Positions 18,641-26,742 of a stretch of DNA of 64,000 nt are shown piece by piece. Origin of the DNA: Acidobacteria bacterium RIFCSPLOWO2_12_FULL_66_21 (GTDB lineage: Bacteria > Acidobacteriota > Vicinamibacteria > Vicinamibacterales > 2-12-FULL-66-21). Under the pieces are notes generated by a model that had not been told where the DNA came from, did not search any database, and saw only the letters and a list, made by a program, of their open reading frames with translations. The stretch covers positions 78,191 to 142,190 of the forward strand of contig MELC01000075.1 in NCBI GenBank assembly GCA_001767455.1, read 5' to 3'. Each line of letters begins with the position of its first letter. Within the stretch, counting starts at the first letter, position 1. A program made the translations under genes and the position numbers.

Positions 18641-19022
18641 ACCGAACGAGCCGAACGAGCACGTGGACCGGACGCTGCGCGACGCGTTCGCCGTTGGCGA
18701 CGATGTCGCCAGGCGCGTGTCAGACCATGCGCTCGCAGCGCCGCCGCACCGCCCCCGTCGCGCGCCACTCGTCGCCTCGCTCGCGCTCGCGGCCGTCACG
18801 CTGTGCGCGGGCCTGGTGGCGTGGCTGTCCCGCCCGCCGGTGCGTCCCTCGCACGTCACGACAGCCCCGGCGAATGTCACCGAGCTGACCGGTTCGTTCG
18901 TGGACGGCGTGCTCATCGTCCCGATTCCCGGTGACGTCATCGTCATCGCGGGGCCGGGCCAACCAGACGATCGTCCGCCGGAAGGCTCCGGCGTTGTGTT
19001 GCTGGAAGGAGATGCGCGATGA
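18630..19022 (+). CDS. single-pass membrane protein, candidate anti-sigma factor
   Basis: 130 residues: a charged N-terminal region (TEPNEPNEHVDRTLRDAFAVGDDVARRV), one transmembrane helix (ASLALAAVTLCAGLVAWL) and an outer part rich in beta-forming residues (GVLIVPIPGDVIVIAG). It has no zinc-finger HxxxCxxC motif, so assignment as anti-sigma rests on topology and position directly after the sigma gene. Overlaps on both sides indicate tight co-translation. It could instead be a structural partner of the STN protein. Confidence 0.7.
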   Translation: MTTEPNEPNEHVDRTLRDAFAVGDDVARRVSDHALAAPPHRPRRAPLVASLALAAVTLCAGLVAWLSRPPVRPSHVTTAPANVTELTGSFVDGVLIVPIPGDVIVIAGPGQPDDRPPEGSGVVLLEGDAR

Positions 19023-19747
19023 CCCAAGTGGTTTCGGGTGTCACGTTGCTGTCGGCGCTACTCGCGTTAGCCGCGCCGTCGGCAGCACAGTCCTCGCTCC
19101 CGACGTCGGCACGAGCGCGCGCCTCAGCGCCGACCGCCGAGAGCGCGTTGAACAAGCGCGTGTCACTGGATCTGAAGGCGATGGCTCCCCGTGATGCCTT
19201 CAAGGTGATCGCCAACGCGATCGGCTATACCGCGGAGGTCGCGCCTGACGTCTCGACGCCCGTGGACATCGTCGTCGGGAACATCAGCGCGAGGACCGCG
19301 CTGAACACGATCTGCGAGAGCATCGGCTGCACGTGGCAGGCGAGCGGCACGGTCATTCACGTGGAGAAGGCCGGGCACGGAAGCACTCTCGTCACGCGCC
19401 GCGGTCCCGCCACCCGAGCCAAGGAGGTCGAGGCCCGGAGCGCCGGGGTCGCCGAACTCAGGCGATTGATGGACCAGGTGCTCCCGGCCGACATGAAGTT
19501 CGAGCACGTGCCGCTCGCGGAGGTCGCAGAGCGACTCAGCAAGGCGACCGGCTTCGAGATCACCCTCACGGGAGCACGCTCGGACGAGACCTTCTCGGGA
19601 GATCTGGGCGGTCGGCCGTTCTCAGCGGCGCTCAAGACCATCAGCGAGCAACTCGACGGGAAGGTCGCCATAATCACCGGGCGGAAAGGCACGGGGGCGA
19701 CGTCCATCAAGATCCAGATGAAAGCCGTTCGCAAGCCGCGCAAGTAG
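19019..19747 (+). CDS. secreted protein with two STN/secretin N0-like domains
   Basis: 242 residues with a signal peptide (SGVTLLSALLALAAPSAAQ). Two copies of the secretin/TonB short N-terminal fold follow: VSLDLKAMAPRDAFKVIANAIGY...ALNTICESIGCTW (about residues 50-120) and MKFEHVPLAEVAERLSKATGFEITL...ALKTISEQLDGKVAI (about 158-225). STN domains in TonB receptors and secretins contact periplasmic or membrane signalling partners. No TonB-dependent receptor or secretin is attached here, so this is a soluble stand-alone version. Gene order with a sigma factor and a membrane protein suggests a FecIR-like relay without the receptor. Confidence 0.8.
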   Translation: MTQVVSGVTLLSALLALAAPSAAQSSLPTSARARASAPTAESALNKRVSLDLKAMAPRDAFKVIANAIGYTAEVAPDVSTPVDIVVGNISARTALNTICESIGCTWQASGTVIHVEKAGHGSTLVTRRGPATRAKEVEARSAGVAELRRLMDQVLPADMKFEHVPLAEVAERLSKATGFEITLTGARSDETFSGDLGGRPFSAALKTISEQLDGKVAIITGRKGTGATSIKIQMKAVRKPRK

Positions 19748-19891
19748 CGGGGTGTCACTCGCGGATCACCGTTCCCTGCGCGCGGGTCAGCGGCGCTCGT
19801 GAACCGCACCGGTTTCGTCGCCACCGTGAAGGAGGACGCGAAGCGTGAACGGAGGCTGGCCTTGGGCACCGGAGCGCCGAAGGCGCGAAGG

Positions 19892-19966
<75 letters not shown>

Positions 19967-19995
19967 ACAAGGGATGGCAGAAACATGAATTGTAC

Positions 19996-20036
19996 CATTG
20001 CGGATTGCGAATTGACAATTGCGGACCAATCCGCAA
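19996..20036. repeat. GATTGCG repeat between tRNA-Asn and osmC
   Basis: CATTGCGGATTGCGAATTG at 19996-20014 matches 3563-3581 exactly and 5961-5979 with one change. ACCAATCCGCAATTA completes a complementary arm up to the osmC stop codon, so it can fold and may serve as the osmC terminator. Confidence 0.5.
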
Positions 20037-20477
20037 TTACCGGGCTTCGGCGTCGACCTCGATCTGGAGATTGCCCCGAAGCGCGTTGGAGATCGGACAC
20101 TTCCCTTCCGCCTCGCGCGCGACGTCGGCGAACTGCGATTTCTCGATTCCCTTCAGCCCCTCGGCCACGACCTTGAGGCGGGACGTCGTCAGCTTGATCC
20201 CCGCGTCGCCCTTGTCGGCGGTCACCGTCGCGGTCACGAGCGTCCTCGTCGCGCTGGCGTTCTTCCGGCCGAGCGTGCCGTTGAGCGCCATCGCGTAGCA
20301 GGCCGCGTGGGCCGCGGCGATCAGCTCCTCGGGGCTCGTGCGCCCCTCGGGCTCGCCGATGCGCGAGGGAAACGTCACGGGCAGGTTGAACGCGCCGGTC
20401 CCCGCCTGCGCGGTGCCCTTCCCCTCCATCACCGACCCTGCCCAGTCGACCGTCACCGAACGTGAAAACGTCGCCAT
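20037..20477 (-). CDS. osmC: OsmC-family thiol peroxidase
   Basis: 146 residues, the normal OsmC length. The first redox cysteine is in TSPEELIAAAHAACYAMAL and the second in EAEGKCPISNALRG, matching OsmC (rather than Ohr) spacing. These dimeric cytoplasmic enzymes reduce organic hydroperoxides. ATG 20477 (MATFSRSVTVDW) is followed by the typical N-terminal strand. A longer in-frame upstream reading passes through a GC repeat and is not credible. Confidence 0.92.
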   Translation of the reverse strand: MATFSRSVTVDWAGSVMEGKGTAQAGTGAFNLPVTFPSRIGEPEGRTSPEELIAAAHAACYAMALNGTLGRKNASATRTLVTATVTADKGDAGIKLTTSRLKVVAEGLKGIEKSQFADVAREAEGKCPISNALRGNLQIEVDAEAR

Positions 20478-20496
20478 GTGTAACGCTCCTCGATTG

Positions 20497-20560
20497 AATG
20501 GCGGGGCCCCCTGCACCCCGCCAGGCTCACTTCGCTCCGCTCGCTCGTCGCCGCTCGCAC
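20497..20560. repeat. GC-rich dispersed intergenic repeat, copy C
   Basis: GGGGCCCCCTGCACCCCGCC followed by CTTCGCTCCGCTCGCTCG resembles the repeats at 26616-26690 and, inverted, 37975-38046. All combine a GGGGC/GCCCC core with a CGCTCCGCTCGCTC tail and lie between genes. Confidence 0.45.
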
Positions 20561-20620
20561 CTTGGGCGCCGAAGCGGCAGTGGTCTCCGCCGCGAAGGCG
20601 GCCGCTCCGTTCGCTGTTTC

Positions 20621-21223
20621 TTATTTCTTTTTCCCCTTCGCCGTGATGCCCAGCTGCACGGCGACGCCGAGCAGGCCGAGCACGATCAACGCCAGAAGGT
20701 CCCCTCTCGTGTTCGGCAGCGGATCCAGCGGGTACACGCGGTACACGCTGCGGCTCGCCGCCTCCGCCGCCGCGCGGCTTCCCATGAGCGCCGCGCCCCC
20801 GACGATCGCTGTCTGCGCTCCCCCGAATGCGGTCGCCACGATGATCACGTAGCGCTGCAGCGCGAGCGCGCCGAGCGCGCCGAGCACCGACAGGATGATG
20901 ACCGGAATCAGCCCCGGCTCGCGCCCGAACGCCGCCCACACGACGTGCGCGGCAAGCGCGCCGATGCCCGCGCCAATCAGCGCCACGCCCACGAAGTACG
21001 CGGCAATCAGGAGCAGCGCCCCGACGATGCCGCCGCCGAGCGCGGCAAGCAGCATCCACATCGTGTGGTCCGTGCCCATCGCCGAGCTCGCGATGAGCGC
21101 GCCCAGGATGAACCCGTAGATCCCCAGGACGACGCGGAAGACGCGGTAGCCGGCGAAACAGGAGAGCAGCCCGCCCAAGACGAGAATGATCGCCGCCGGC
21201 AACTGGAAAGACGCGGGAAGCAT
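20621..21223 (-). CDS. DUF4203/TMEM198-like integral membrane protein
   Basis: 200 residues with about seven hydrophobic helices rich in Gly and Ala (FAGYRVFRVVLGIYGFILGALIA, LGGGIVGALLLIAAYFVGVALIGAGIGALAAHVVW), the pattern of the DUF4203/TMEM198 family. A basic tail ends ITAKGKKK. The biochemical function of the family is unknown. It is divergent from the YbhN-like gene, with only 25 bases between starts. Confidence 0.75.
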   Translation of the reverse strand: MLPASFQLPAAIILVLGGLLSCFAGYRVFRVVLGIYGFILGALIASSAMGTDHTMWMLLAALGGGIVGALLLIAAYFVGVALIGAGIGALAAHVVWAAFGREPGLIPVIILSVLGALGALALQRYVIIVATAFGGAQTAIVGGAALMGSRAAAEAASRSVYRVYPLDPLPNTRGDLLALIVLGLLGVAVQLGITAKGKKK

Positions 21224-21248
21224 AGCCAGCCGATTATATGATGGCGGC

Positions 21249-22277
21249 GTGCCGCCGACCGCAGGACGTCAGTTCACGCCAGCAGGAATCGTCTCGGCCG
21301 TGGCCGGCCTCGCCTTGTTCGTGTGGCTGGTCTGGAGCGTCGGCCCACGGGAAGTCGTCACGGGATTCCGGCAGATCGGCTGGTGGCTGCTGGCGATCCT
21401 GGCCCTCGGAGGCCTCCGGTTCGCCGTGCGCGCGTGGGCGTGGACGCTCACGATTGAGCCGCCGCACCGGTTGCGGTACGCGGACGCATTCATCGCGGCG
21501 GTGTGCGGGGACGCTGTCGGCAATCTGACACCGCTCGGTCCCGTGGTGGGCGAACCCGCCAAGGCCGCCTACGTGCGCGACCGCCTGCCTCTTGACATCG
21601 CGTTCACCGCGCTCGCGATCGAGAACGTGTTCTATACGCTGTCGGTCGCGGCGATGATCGCGGCGGGCACGATCGCGCTCCTCGTCACCGTCAACCTGCC
21701 GCTCGGCCTCCGCGAGTTCAGCGAGGCGGCCGTCGCGGCCATCGTCGGGCTCTTCCTCGCCGTGGCATGGCTGCTGTGGCGGCGTCCCGCGCTGCTCGGC
21801 GCGCGGACGCCGGAGGCGTCCACGCGGACGAAGATGCGGGCGCGGCTGGAACGGCTGCGCGCGATCGGGCAGGACATCTACACCTTTCGATCGCGGCGGC
21901 GCGGCGCCGTGCCGCCCATCGCGCTCGCGGAGCTCGCCTTTCACGTGCTGGGCGTGGCGGAGAAGCACCTGACGTTGTGGCTGATCCTCGGCACGCCGCC
22001 TCCCCTCGTCTATTCGTTCATTGTCGAAACCGCCGACCGGATGATCACGGTCGCGTTCAAGTTCGTGCCGTTCCAGTTCGGGGTGGGCGAGGCGGGAACC
22101 GGCGCGGTGACGGCGATACTCGGCCTGGGTACCCAACCCGGCATCACTCTCCAAGTCGTGCGCAAGGCGCGCATGGGTATCTGGTCCCTCGTGGGTATGG
22201 CGTTCCTGGTGCGCCGCGGCCTGACCGCCCGCCGGATTCTGGAAGACGACGCCCTCCACTCCTCCCGCCCGCGCTAG
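21249..22277 (+). CDS. YbhN/UPF0104-like (LPG synthase transmembrane region) protein
   Basis: About 342 residues from GTG 21249, with around eight membrane helices and the family segments GDAVGNLTPLGPVVGEPAKAAYVRDR and VAFKFVPFQFGVGEAGTGAVTAILG, typical of the lysylphosphatidylglycerol synthase membrane region (flippase-like, without the synthase domain). Such proteins are often encoded with lipid or glycan biosynthesis genes. The start is not certain. It precedes the nucleotidyltransferase and the large fusion gene by 225 bp, and the fusion carries a second domain of the same family. Confidence 0.85.
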   Translation: MPPTAGRQFTPAGIVSAVAGLALFVWLVWSVGPREVVTGFRQIGWWLLAILALGGLRFAVRAWAWTLTIEPPHRLRYADAFIAAVCGDAVGNLTPLGPVVGEPAKAAYVRDRLPLDIAFTALAIENVFYTLSVAAMIAAGTIALLVTVNLPLGLREFSEAAVAAIVGLFLAVAWLLWRRPALLGARTPEASTRTKMRARLERLRAIGQDIYTFRSRRRGAVPPIALAELAFHVLGVAEKHLTLWLILGTPPPLVYSFIVETADRMITVAFKFVPFQFGVGEAGTGAVTAILGLGTQPGITLQVVRKARMGIWSLVGMAFLVRRGLTARRILEDDALHSSRPR

Positions 22278-22502
22278 GCTGGATCCCGAGTTGCATTCTG
22301 GTGGACGGATTCGGCGCCCCGAATGGAATTGAGCCAAAAACCTGACGCCTGACGCCTTTGTAATCGGGACAGGGCAGCGCTCGGGATAACATGAGAGAGC
22401 GGCCATGTTCCTGCAACCGGGGGCATAGTACCGGCGTCCAATTCACGTCGGGGGCGGCGCACGTCATACGCTCCTGAGCCTGAAAAGGACTCGAGGTAGC
22501 TT
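22278..22502. other. intergenic leader with a small hairpin
   Basis: ATTCGG and CCGAAT around CGCC at 22309-22324 form a six-base stem. The heptamer CTGACGC occurs twice in tandem just downstream. No gene is visible. The GTG start at 22503 lacks a strong ribosome site. Confidence 0.4.
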
Positions 22503-23249
22503 GTGATTCCAGTTCCGTCCGCTCGCGTGACAGATGCCGTTGTGCTTGCCGCCGGCAATGGCGACCGCTTCCTCAACGGCACGCACCACTCCAAACTTCT
22601 TCAGCCCGTTCTCGGCGAGCCGCTCATCGTCCGGACGCTGACGACCGCCGCCGAAGCGGGGGTGACGCGCTTCCGCGTAGTGCTCGGATACGAGGCAGAC
22701 GAAGTTCGCGCCGCCGTGGAGCGTGGCCTGCCGGGGGGCGCGTCGGTCGGTTTCACGCACAACCCTGAATGGCATCTCGAAAACGGGGTGTCGGCGCTTG
22801 CCGCGCGCGCCTTCTTCACAGATCGGCACTTCGCCCTGCTCATGGGCGACCATCTGTTCGAGCCGGCCGTCCTCGCCTCGTTGCTGCGGGCGGACCTGCA
22901 GCCGCAGGAATCGATGCTCGCGGTCGACCCGCGCCCGGCGGCGCCGGAGATTGCCGCGGAGGCGACCCGCGTTCGTCTCTCGGGCGATCGCATCACGGCC
23001 ATCGGCAAGGACCTGCACCCCTACGATGCGCTCGACACGGGGCTGTTCGTGTGCGCGCCGGCGCTGTTCGGGGCGCTCGAGACGGCGCGCGCGGCCGGCG
23101 ACACGACGCTCAGCGGCGGCATCCGGCGGCTCGCCGAACAGGGATTGATGCGCGCGCACGAGGTCGGGAACGCCGTCTGGTACGACATCGACACGATTGC
23201 CGATCTCGAATCGGCCGTCGCCCTGGTGGGAGAGCCGGAGACCGCATGA
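22503..23249 (+). CDS. nucleotidyltransferase, CTP:inositol-1-phosphate cytidylyltransferase type
   Basis: 248 residues with the nucleotide-binding signature VVLAAGNGDRF, SKLLQPVLGEPLIVRT, the metal-binding ALLMGDHLFEP and a final WYDIDTIADLESA, the MobA-like/IPCT layout. The enzyme activates a phosphorylated polyol or sugar with CTP or another NTP. Coupling by ATGA overlap to a gene ending in a CDP-alcohol phosphotransferase domain makes inositol-1-phosphate or a similar polyol phosphate the best substrate guess. Start is GTG 22503. Confidence 0.82.
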   Translation: MIPVPSARVTDAVVLAAGNGDRFLNGTHHSKLLQPVLGEPLIVRTLTTAAEAGVTRFRVVLGYEADEVRAAVERGLPGGASVGFTHNPEWHLENGVSALAARAFFTDRHFALLMGDHLFEPAVLASLLRADLQPQESMLAVDPRPAAPEIAAEATRVRLSGDRITAIGKDLHPYDALDTGLFVCAPALFGALETARAAGDTTLSGGIRRLAEQGLMRAHEVGNAVWYDIDTIADLESAVALVGEPETA

Positions 23250-25567
23250 CCCCTCGTCACGACACGCACCCATCGACGTCGCGCGCGATCCACGCCGGGG
23301 CGCTCGCGCTCGGGGTGTTGCTTTTTTCCGGCGCGCTGTATTACATCAACTTCAACACGGCCGTCGGCACGATCAAGCGCCTCGGCCTGGCGCTGCCGCT
23401 CGCGATCTTCTTCAGCGCCGTGTGGCACCTGGCGCGCACGTGGGCGTGGTCCTGGTGCTTTCCGCGGCCCCGCACGGTCAGTTTCGCGAGACTGGCGCGC
23501 GTGCGGCTGGCGGCTGAGGCCTTCAGCTACCTGACGCTGCGCGGGATTGCCGGGGAGCCGCTCAAGGTCGTGCTGCTCGGCGACCGGGTCGACGCGCGCC
23601 AGGCGACCGCCGCGGTTGCGCTCGAGCGCCTCGCCTACATGGTCGGCACCACCATCATTGTCGGCATCGGATCGATCCTGGCGATCGCGGGTCTGCCGCT
23701 CACGACGGCGTGGTTCCACGTGTTCCGCGCCTTTGCCATCACCGCGGCGGTGCTGGCGGCCCTCACCGCGGTCGTGATCTCCGGGCGCGGCACCTACCTC
23801 CAGGCGGGCCTGGAGCGTTTCGATCGGATCGCGGGCACATCGCTTCGCGCCGGCCGGGTGTCGCGCTTCGTCGCGGCGGTCGAGCGGCAGATGCTCGAGC
23901 TCCTGCGCGGAAACCCCGTGCGGCTCGCCGTTCTTCTCACGGCCACCTGCGCGGCCTACGCGTGCATGGCGCTCGAGGCGTGGGTGATCCTGCGCGCCAC
24001 AGGGGCCCCGATCACGCCGAACGGCGCGCTGGCGGTCGAGACGTTCTCGCGCGTCGCGAGCTTTGCGTCGGCGTTCATCCCGGCGAATCTCGGCGCGCTC
24101 GAAGCGTCCAGCCTGGCGGCCGTCGCGGCGGTCGGCGCCATCGGGGGCGGCGCCGCGCTCGCGCTCGCCCGTCGTCTTCGCGGTCTGTTCTGGGCGGGGC
24201 TCGGCCTGGCGATCTATCCGCGCCACTCGCGAAGCGCCGGGCACGCGTCCATCGAGGACACCGCGCCGCCGGCCGTCGGCGACGGGCAGTCCTCGACGCT
24301 GCTGTATTTCCCGGGCGCCGCCGATGTGCTCGTTCCTCCATCGGCGATCCTCGCGGGGCTGCCGCTCTGCGAGCGGGTGCTGCGTCCCGCGCTTCGCGCC
24401 GGCTACAGCCCGATTGTGGTGTGGGCGCCTGACTGCGGGTGCGGTGGCAAGGACGGCAAGCGGCTGCGCCGGCTGGCGGCACAGAGCGGCGGGCACATCA
24501 CCGTCGCGCGCGACGAGCCGGCCTGGCGCGCCGCGCTCGCGCCGCTCGGCCCCGGCGAAACCGTCACGGCCATCGGGGCGGGCACGATCGTGTCGACGGC
24601 CCTTCTCGCGGAGGCGCGGGCGCTGCGCGCGGCGGACGGCGAGGCGCGCGACGTCGCGGCCGGCCCCGCCTGGCCGGAGAGCGGCGTGCTGCGCTTCGCC
24701 GCGGCCGATGCCCTGTCCCCGAACCGCGTCCTGTCGGAGCTGGCGGTGCGCCGCGCGCGCGCGCTGCCGCTGCCGTCAGGCAAGGACGTGTCCGACGGGC
24801 GCGGCCATCTGGCGCTGCGGATTGGCACACCCGCGGATCTCGCGGAGGCCGAGCAGACCATCCGGCGGTCGAGCTACAAGAACACCGACGCGAAGGTCGC
24901 CCGATTCAATCGCCGCCTGTCGCTCCCGATCAGCATTGCGCTCATCCGGACGCCGCTGACCGCGAACCAGCTGTCCGTCATTCTCGTAGCGCTCGGGTTC
25001 TACTCGGCGTGGCTGTTCGGGACGGGCCACTATATGGCGGGCGTGGTCGGCGGGTTCCTGTCGCTCGCCGCGAGCGTGCTCGACGGCTGCGACGGCGAGA
25101 TTGCCCGGTTGAAGTACCAGGAGTCGGCGCTCGGCTGCTGGATCGAGACCTTCGGCGACTACGCCTATTACGTCGCGGTCTTCGTGGGGCTGACGGCGGG
25201 CGCGGTCCGCCGCACCGGGTGGGAGGGCTTCTACTGGCTCGGCGGCGTGGCGCTGGCGGGCACGCTGATCTCGTTCGCGCTGCTGATCTTCCTCCGCACG
25301 AGAATCACCGCGGGGCGCCCCGACAAGCTGCACGCGATCGCCAGGGAACGGTTCAAGGCCGAACCGACCGCGTGGTCGAAGATCATCTGGAAGATCTCGT
25401 TCGTCGCCACGCGCGCGGCCATGCCCTACGGCATCTTCGCGCTCTCGCTCCTGCACCTGCTGCCGCTGGTCGTCGTCCTCGCCGCCCTCGGCGCGAATCT
25501 CTACTGGGTGAGCCTCGTGCTGAAGCTGCGGCACTTACTGGGCGCGGAAGAGACGGTGGCCGCTTAA
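23246..25567 (+). CDS. fusion: YbhN-like membrane domain + degenerate middle domain + CDP-alcohol phosphatidyltransferase
   Basis: 773 residues. Residues 1-325 form a YbhN/LPG-synthase-type membrane domain (AAEAFSYLTLRGIAGEPLK; FIPANLGALEASSL). Residues about 345-545 are soluble and resemble a worn nucleotidyltransferase-like fold with no intact signature. Residues about 550-770 are a CDP-alcohol phosphotransferase with DGCDGEIAR at 613-621, G630, then E634 and D638. The family motif is D..DG..AR........G...D...D, so the third aspartate is Glu here. The enzyme should join a CDP-activated polyol to an alcohol acceptor in the membrane, as in phosphatidylinositol or di-inositol-phosphate synthesis. 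It overlaps the upstream cytidylyltransferase gene (ATGA). The fusion order is unusual. Confidence 0.85.
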   Translation: MTPRHDTHPSTSRAIHAGALALGVLLFSGALYYINFNTAVGTIKRLGLALPLAIFFSAVWHLARTWAWSWCFPRPRTVSFARLARVRLAAEAFSYLTLRGIAGEPLKVVLLGDRVDARQATAAVALERLAYMVGTTIIVGIGSILAIAGLPLTTAWFHVFRAFAITAAVLAALTAVVISGRGTYLQAGLERFDRIAGTSLRAGRVSRFVAAVERQMLELLRGNPVRLAVLLTATCAAYACMALEAWVILRATGAPITPNGALAVETFSRVASFASAFIPANLGALEASSLAAVAAVGAIGGGAALALARRLRGLFWAGLGLAIYPRHSRSAGHASIEDTAPPAVGDGQSSTLLYFPGAADVLVPPSAILAGLPLCERVLRPALRAGYSPIVVWAPDCGCGGKDGKRLRRLAAQSGGHITVARDEPAWRAALAPLGPGETVTAIGAGTIVSTALLAEARALRAADGEARDVAAGPAWPESGVLRFAAADALSPNRVLSELAVRRARALPLPSGKDVSDGRGHLALRIGTPADLAEAEQTIRRSSYKNTDAKVARFNRRLSLPISIALIRTPLTANQLSVILVALGFYSAWLFGTGHYMAGVVGGFLSLAASVLDGCDGEIARLKYQESALGCWIETFGDYAYYVAVFVGLTAGAVRRTGWEGFYWLGGVALAGTLISFALLIFLRTRITAGRPDKLHAIARERFKAEPTAWSKIIWKISFVATRAAMPYGIFALSLLHLLPLVVVLAALGANLYWVSLVLKLRHLLGAEETVAA

Positions 25568-25574
25568 GACAACG

Positions 25575-25708
25575 CCAAATTCCAAACTTCAAACTTCAAA
25601 GGCATTTCAAACTTCAAATATCAAATTTCAAACGTTCGATTTTGGTTTGGAGTTTGGAGTTTGGAGTTTGGAGTGGGTTTGGAGTTTGGAATTTGTAGTT
25701 TGGAGTTG
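25575..25708 (+). repeat. CTTCAAA / TTTGGAG heptamer repeat able to form a long hairpin
   Basis: The left half has repeats of CAAACTT, the right half repeats of GTTTGGA (about six). In a plus-strand transcript CUUCAAAC pairs with GUUUGGAG through one G-U wobble, whereas the minus-strand transcript has a C-A mismatch in each unit. It lies between the converging fusion gene and recR, so a terminator or mRNA-stabilising role on the plus strand is plausible. Confidence 0.6.
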
Positions 25709-25710
25709 AC

Positions 25711-26307
25711 TCAGACTTCCCTGCGTCCCTCCATCGCCTTGTGCATCGTGACTTCGTCGGCGTACTCGAGGTCGCTGCCGACGGGCACGCCCATGGCGAT
25801 GCGGGTGACGCGGACACCGAGCGGCTTGAGCAGTTTGGCGAGGTAGATGGCGGTGGCCTCCCCCTCGACGTTCGGGTTGGTCGCGAGGATCACTTCTTCC
25901 ACGCCGCCTTTGCCGACGCGCTCCAGCAGGCCCTTGATCTTCAAGTCGTCCGGGCCGACGCCGTGGAGGGGTGACAGCGCTCCCATGAGCACGTGGTACA
26001 GCCCCTTGAAGTCGCGCGTCTTCTCGACGGCCGTCACGTTCTCCGGCTCCTCGACCACGCAGATCATGCGGTGGTCGCGGCTGTCGTCGGTGCAGTAGAA
26101 GCAGGGGTCGGTCTCGGTGATGTTGCTGCAGGTCGAGCAGTAGGTGACGCGGTCCTTGACCTCGCGCAACGCGTCGACGAGGCGCTCCACGTCCTCGCGC
26201 GGCGTCTTCAGCACGTGGAAGGCGAGCCGCTGCGCCCCCTTGGCGCCGATGCCCGGCAGGCGTTGGAGCTGTTCGATGAGCCTGGTCAGGGGATCGGGAC
26301 GCGACAT
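25711..26307 (-). CDS. recR: recombination protein RecR
   Basis: 198 residues, the standard length. It has the helix-hairpin-helix [20 protein letters not shown], the four-cysteine zinc site ([16 protein letters not shown]), and a Toprim domain with [14 protein letters not shown] and [19 protein letters not shown]. RecR works with RecO/RecF to load RecA at gaps. The start overlaps the ybaB stop (ATGA), giving the conserved dnaX-ybaB-recR order. Confidence 0.97.
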   Translation of the reverse strand: MSRPDPLTRLIEQLQRLPGIGAKGAQRLAFHVLKTPREDVERLVDALREVKDRVTYCSTCSNITETDPCFYCTDDSRDHRMICVVEEPENVTAVEKTRDFKGLYHVLMGALSPLHGVGPDDLKIKGLLERVGKGGVEEVILATNPNVEGEATAIYLAKLLKPLGVRVTRIAMGVPVGSDLEYADEVTMHKAMEGRREV

Positions 26308-26606
26308 CAGAACATGCCGGGCATCTTCAGGCCGCCCATCATGCCGCTCATCTGCTGCGACATGGCCTCGTCGACCTTGCGGTGCGCGTCGTTGATCGCC
26401 GCGAGGATGAGGTCCTGCAGCATCTCGACGTCCTCCTTCGACACCGCCTCGGGATCGATCTTGAGCGACTGAATCTGCTTCGAGCCGTTCATCACGACCG
26501 TCACCATGCCGCCGCCGGAGGTCGCCTCGACGCGCATCTCGGCCATCTGCTTCTGCAGCTTGTCCTGCATCTGCTGCGCCTGCTTCATCATCTGCTGGAT
26601 GTTCAT
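26307..26606 (-). CDS. ybaB: YbaB/EbfC nucleoid-associated protein
   Basis: 99 residues: an N-terminal helix rich in Met and Gln ([18 protein letters not shown]), a central beta part ([21 protein letters not shown]) and a C-terminal helix ending in Met/Gly-rich [14 protein letters not shown]. It binds DNA as a dimer. Placed between dnaX and recR as in most bacteria. Confidence 0.95.
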   Translation of the reverse strand: MNIQQMMKQAQQMQDKLQKQMAEMRVEATSGGGMVTVVMNGSKQIQSLKIDPEAVSKEDVEMLQDLILAAINDAHRKVDEAMSQQMSGMMGGLKMPGMF

Positions 26607-26615
26607 CTTATTTTC

Positions 26616-26690
26616 TGGGGGGCTTCGCCCCGCCAGACCCCCCTACGCGCTCGCTCGCGGGGCCCCTGACTCCCCGCTCCGCTCGCGCGG
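26616..26690. repeat. GC-rich dispersed intergenic repeat, copy A
   Basis: CTGGGGGGCTTCGCCCCGCC is followed by AGACCCCCCTACGCGCTCGC and a CCCCGCTCCGCTCGC tail, between dnaX and ybaB. An inverted, shorter relative lies at 37975-38046. The first 20 bases form a hairpin. Confidence 0.5.
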
Positions 26691-26742
26691 CTCACTCACT
26701 GCGTTCGTTCGCGTCAGAATTCCTGACCTGACGGGTCGTCTT

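Noticed and set aside
22769..23245. Extension of the CDP-alcohol phosphotransferase fusion to 22769
   Set aside because: It overlaps the nucleotidyltransferase in another frame and is Arg/Ala-rich. ATG 23246 overlaps the upstream stop as a normal coupled start.
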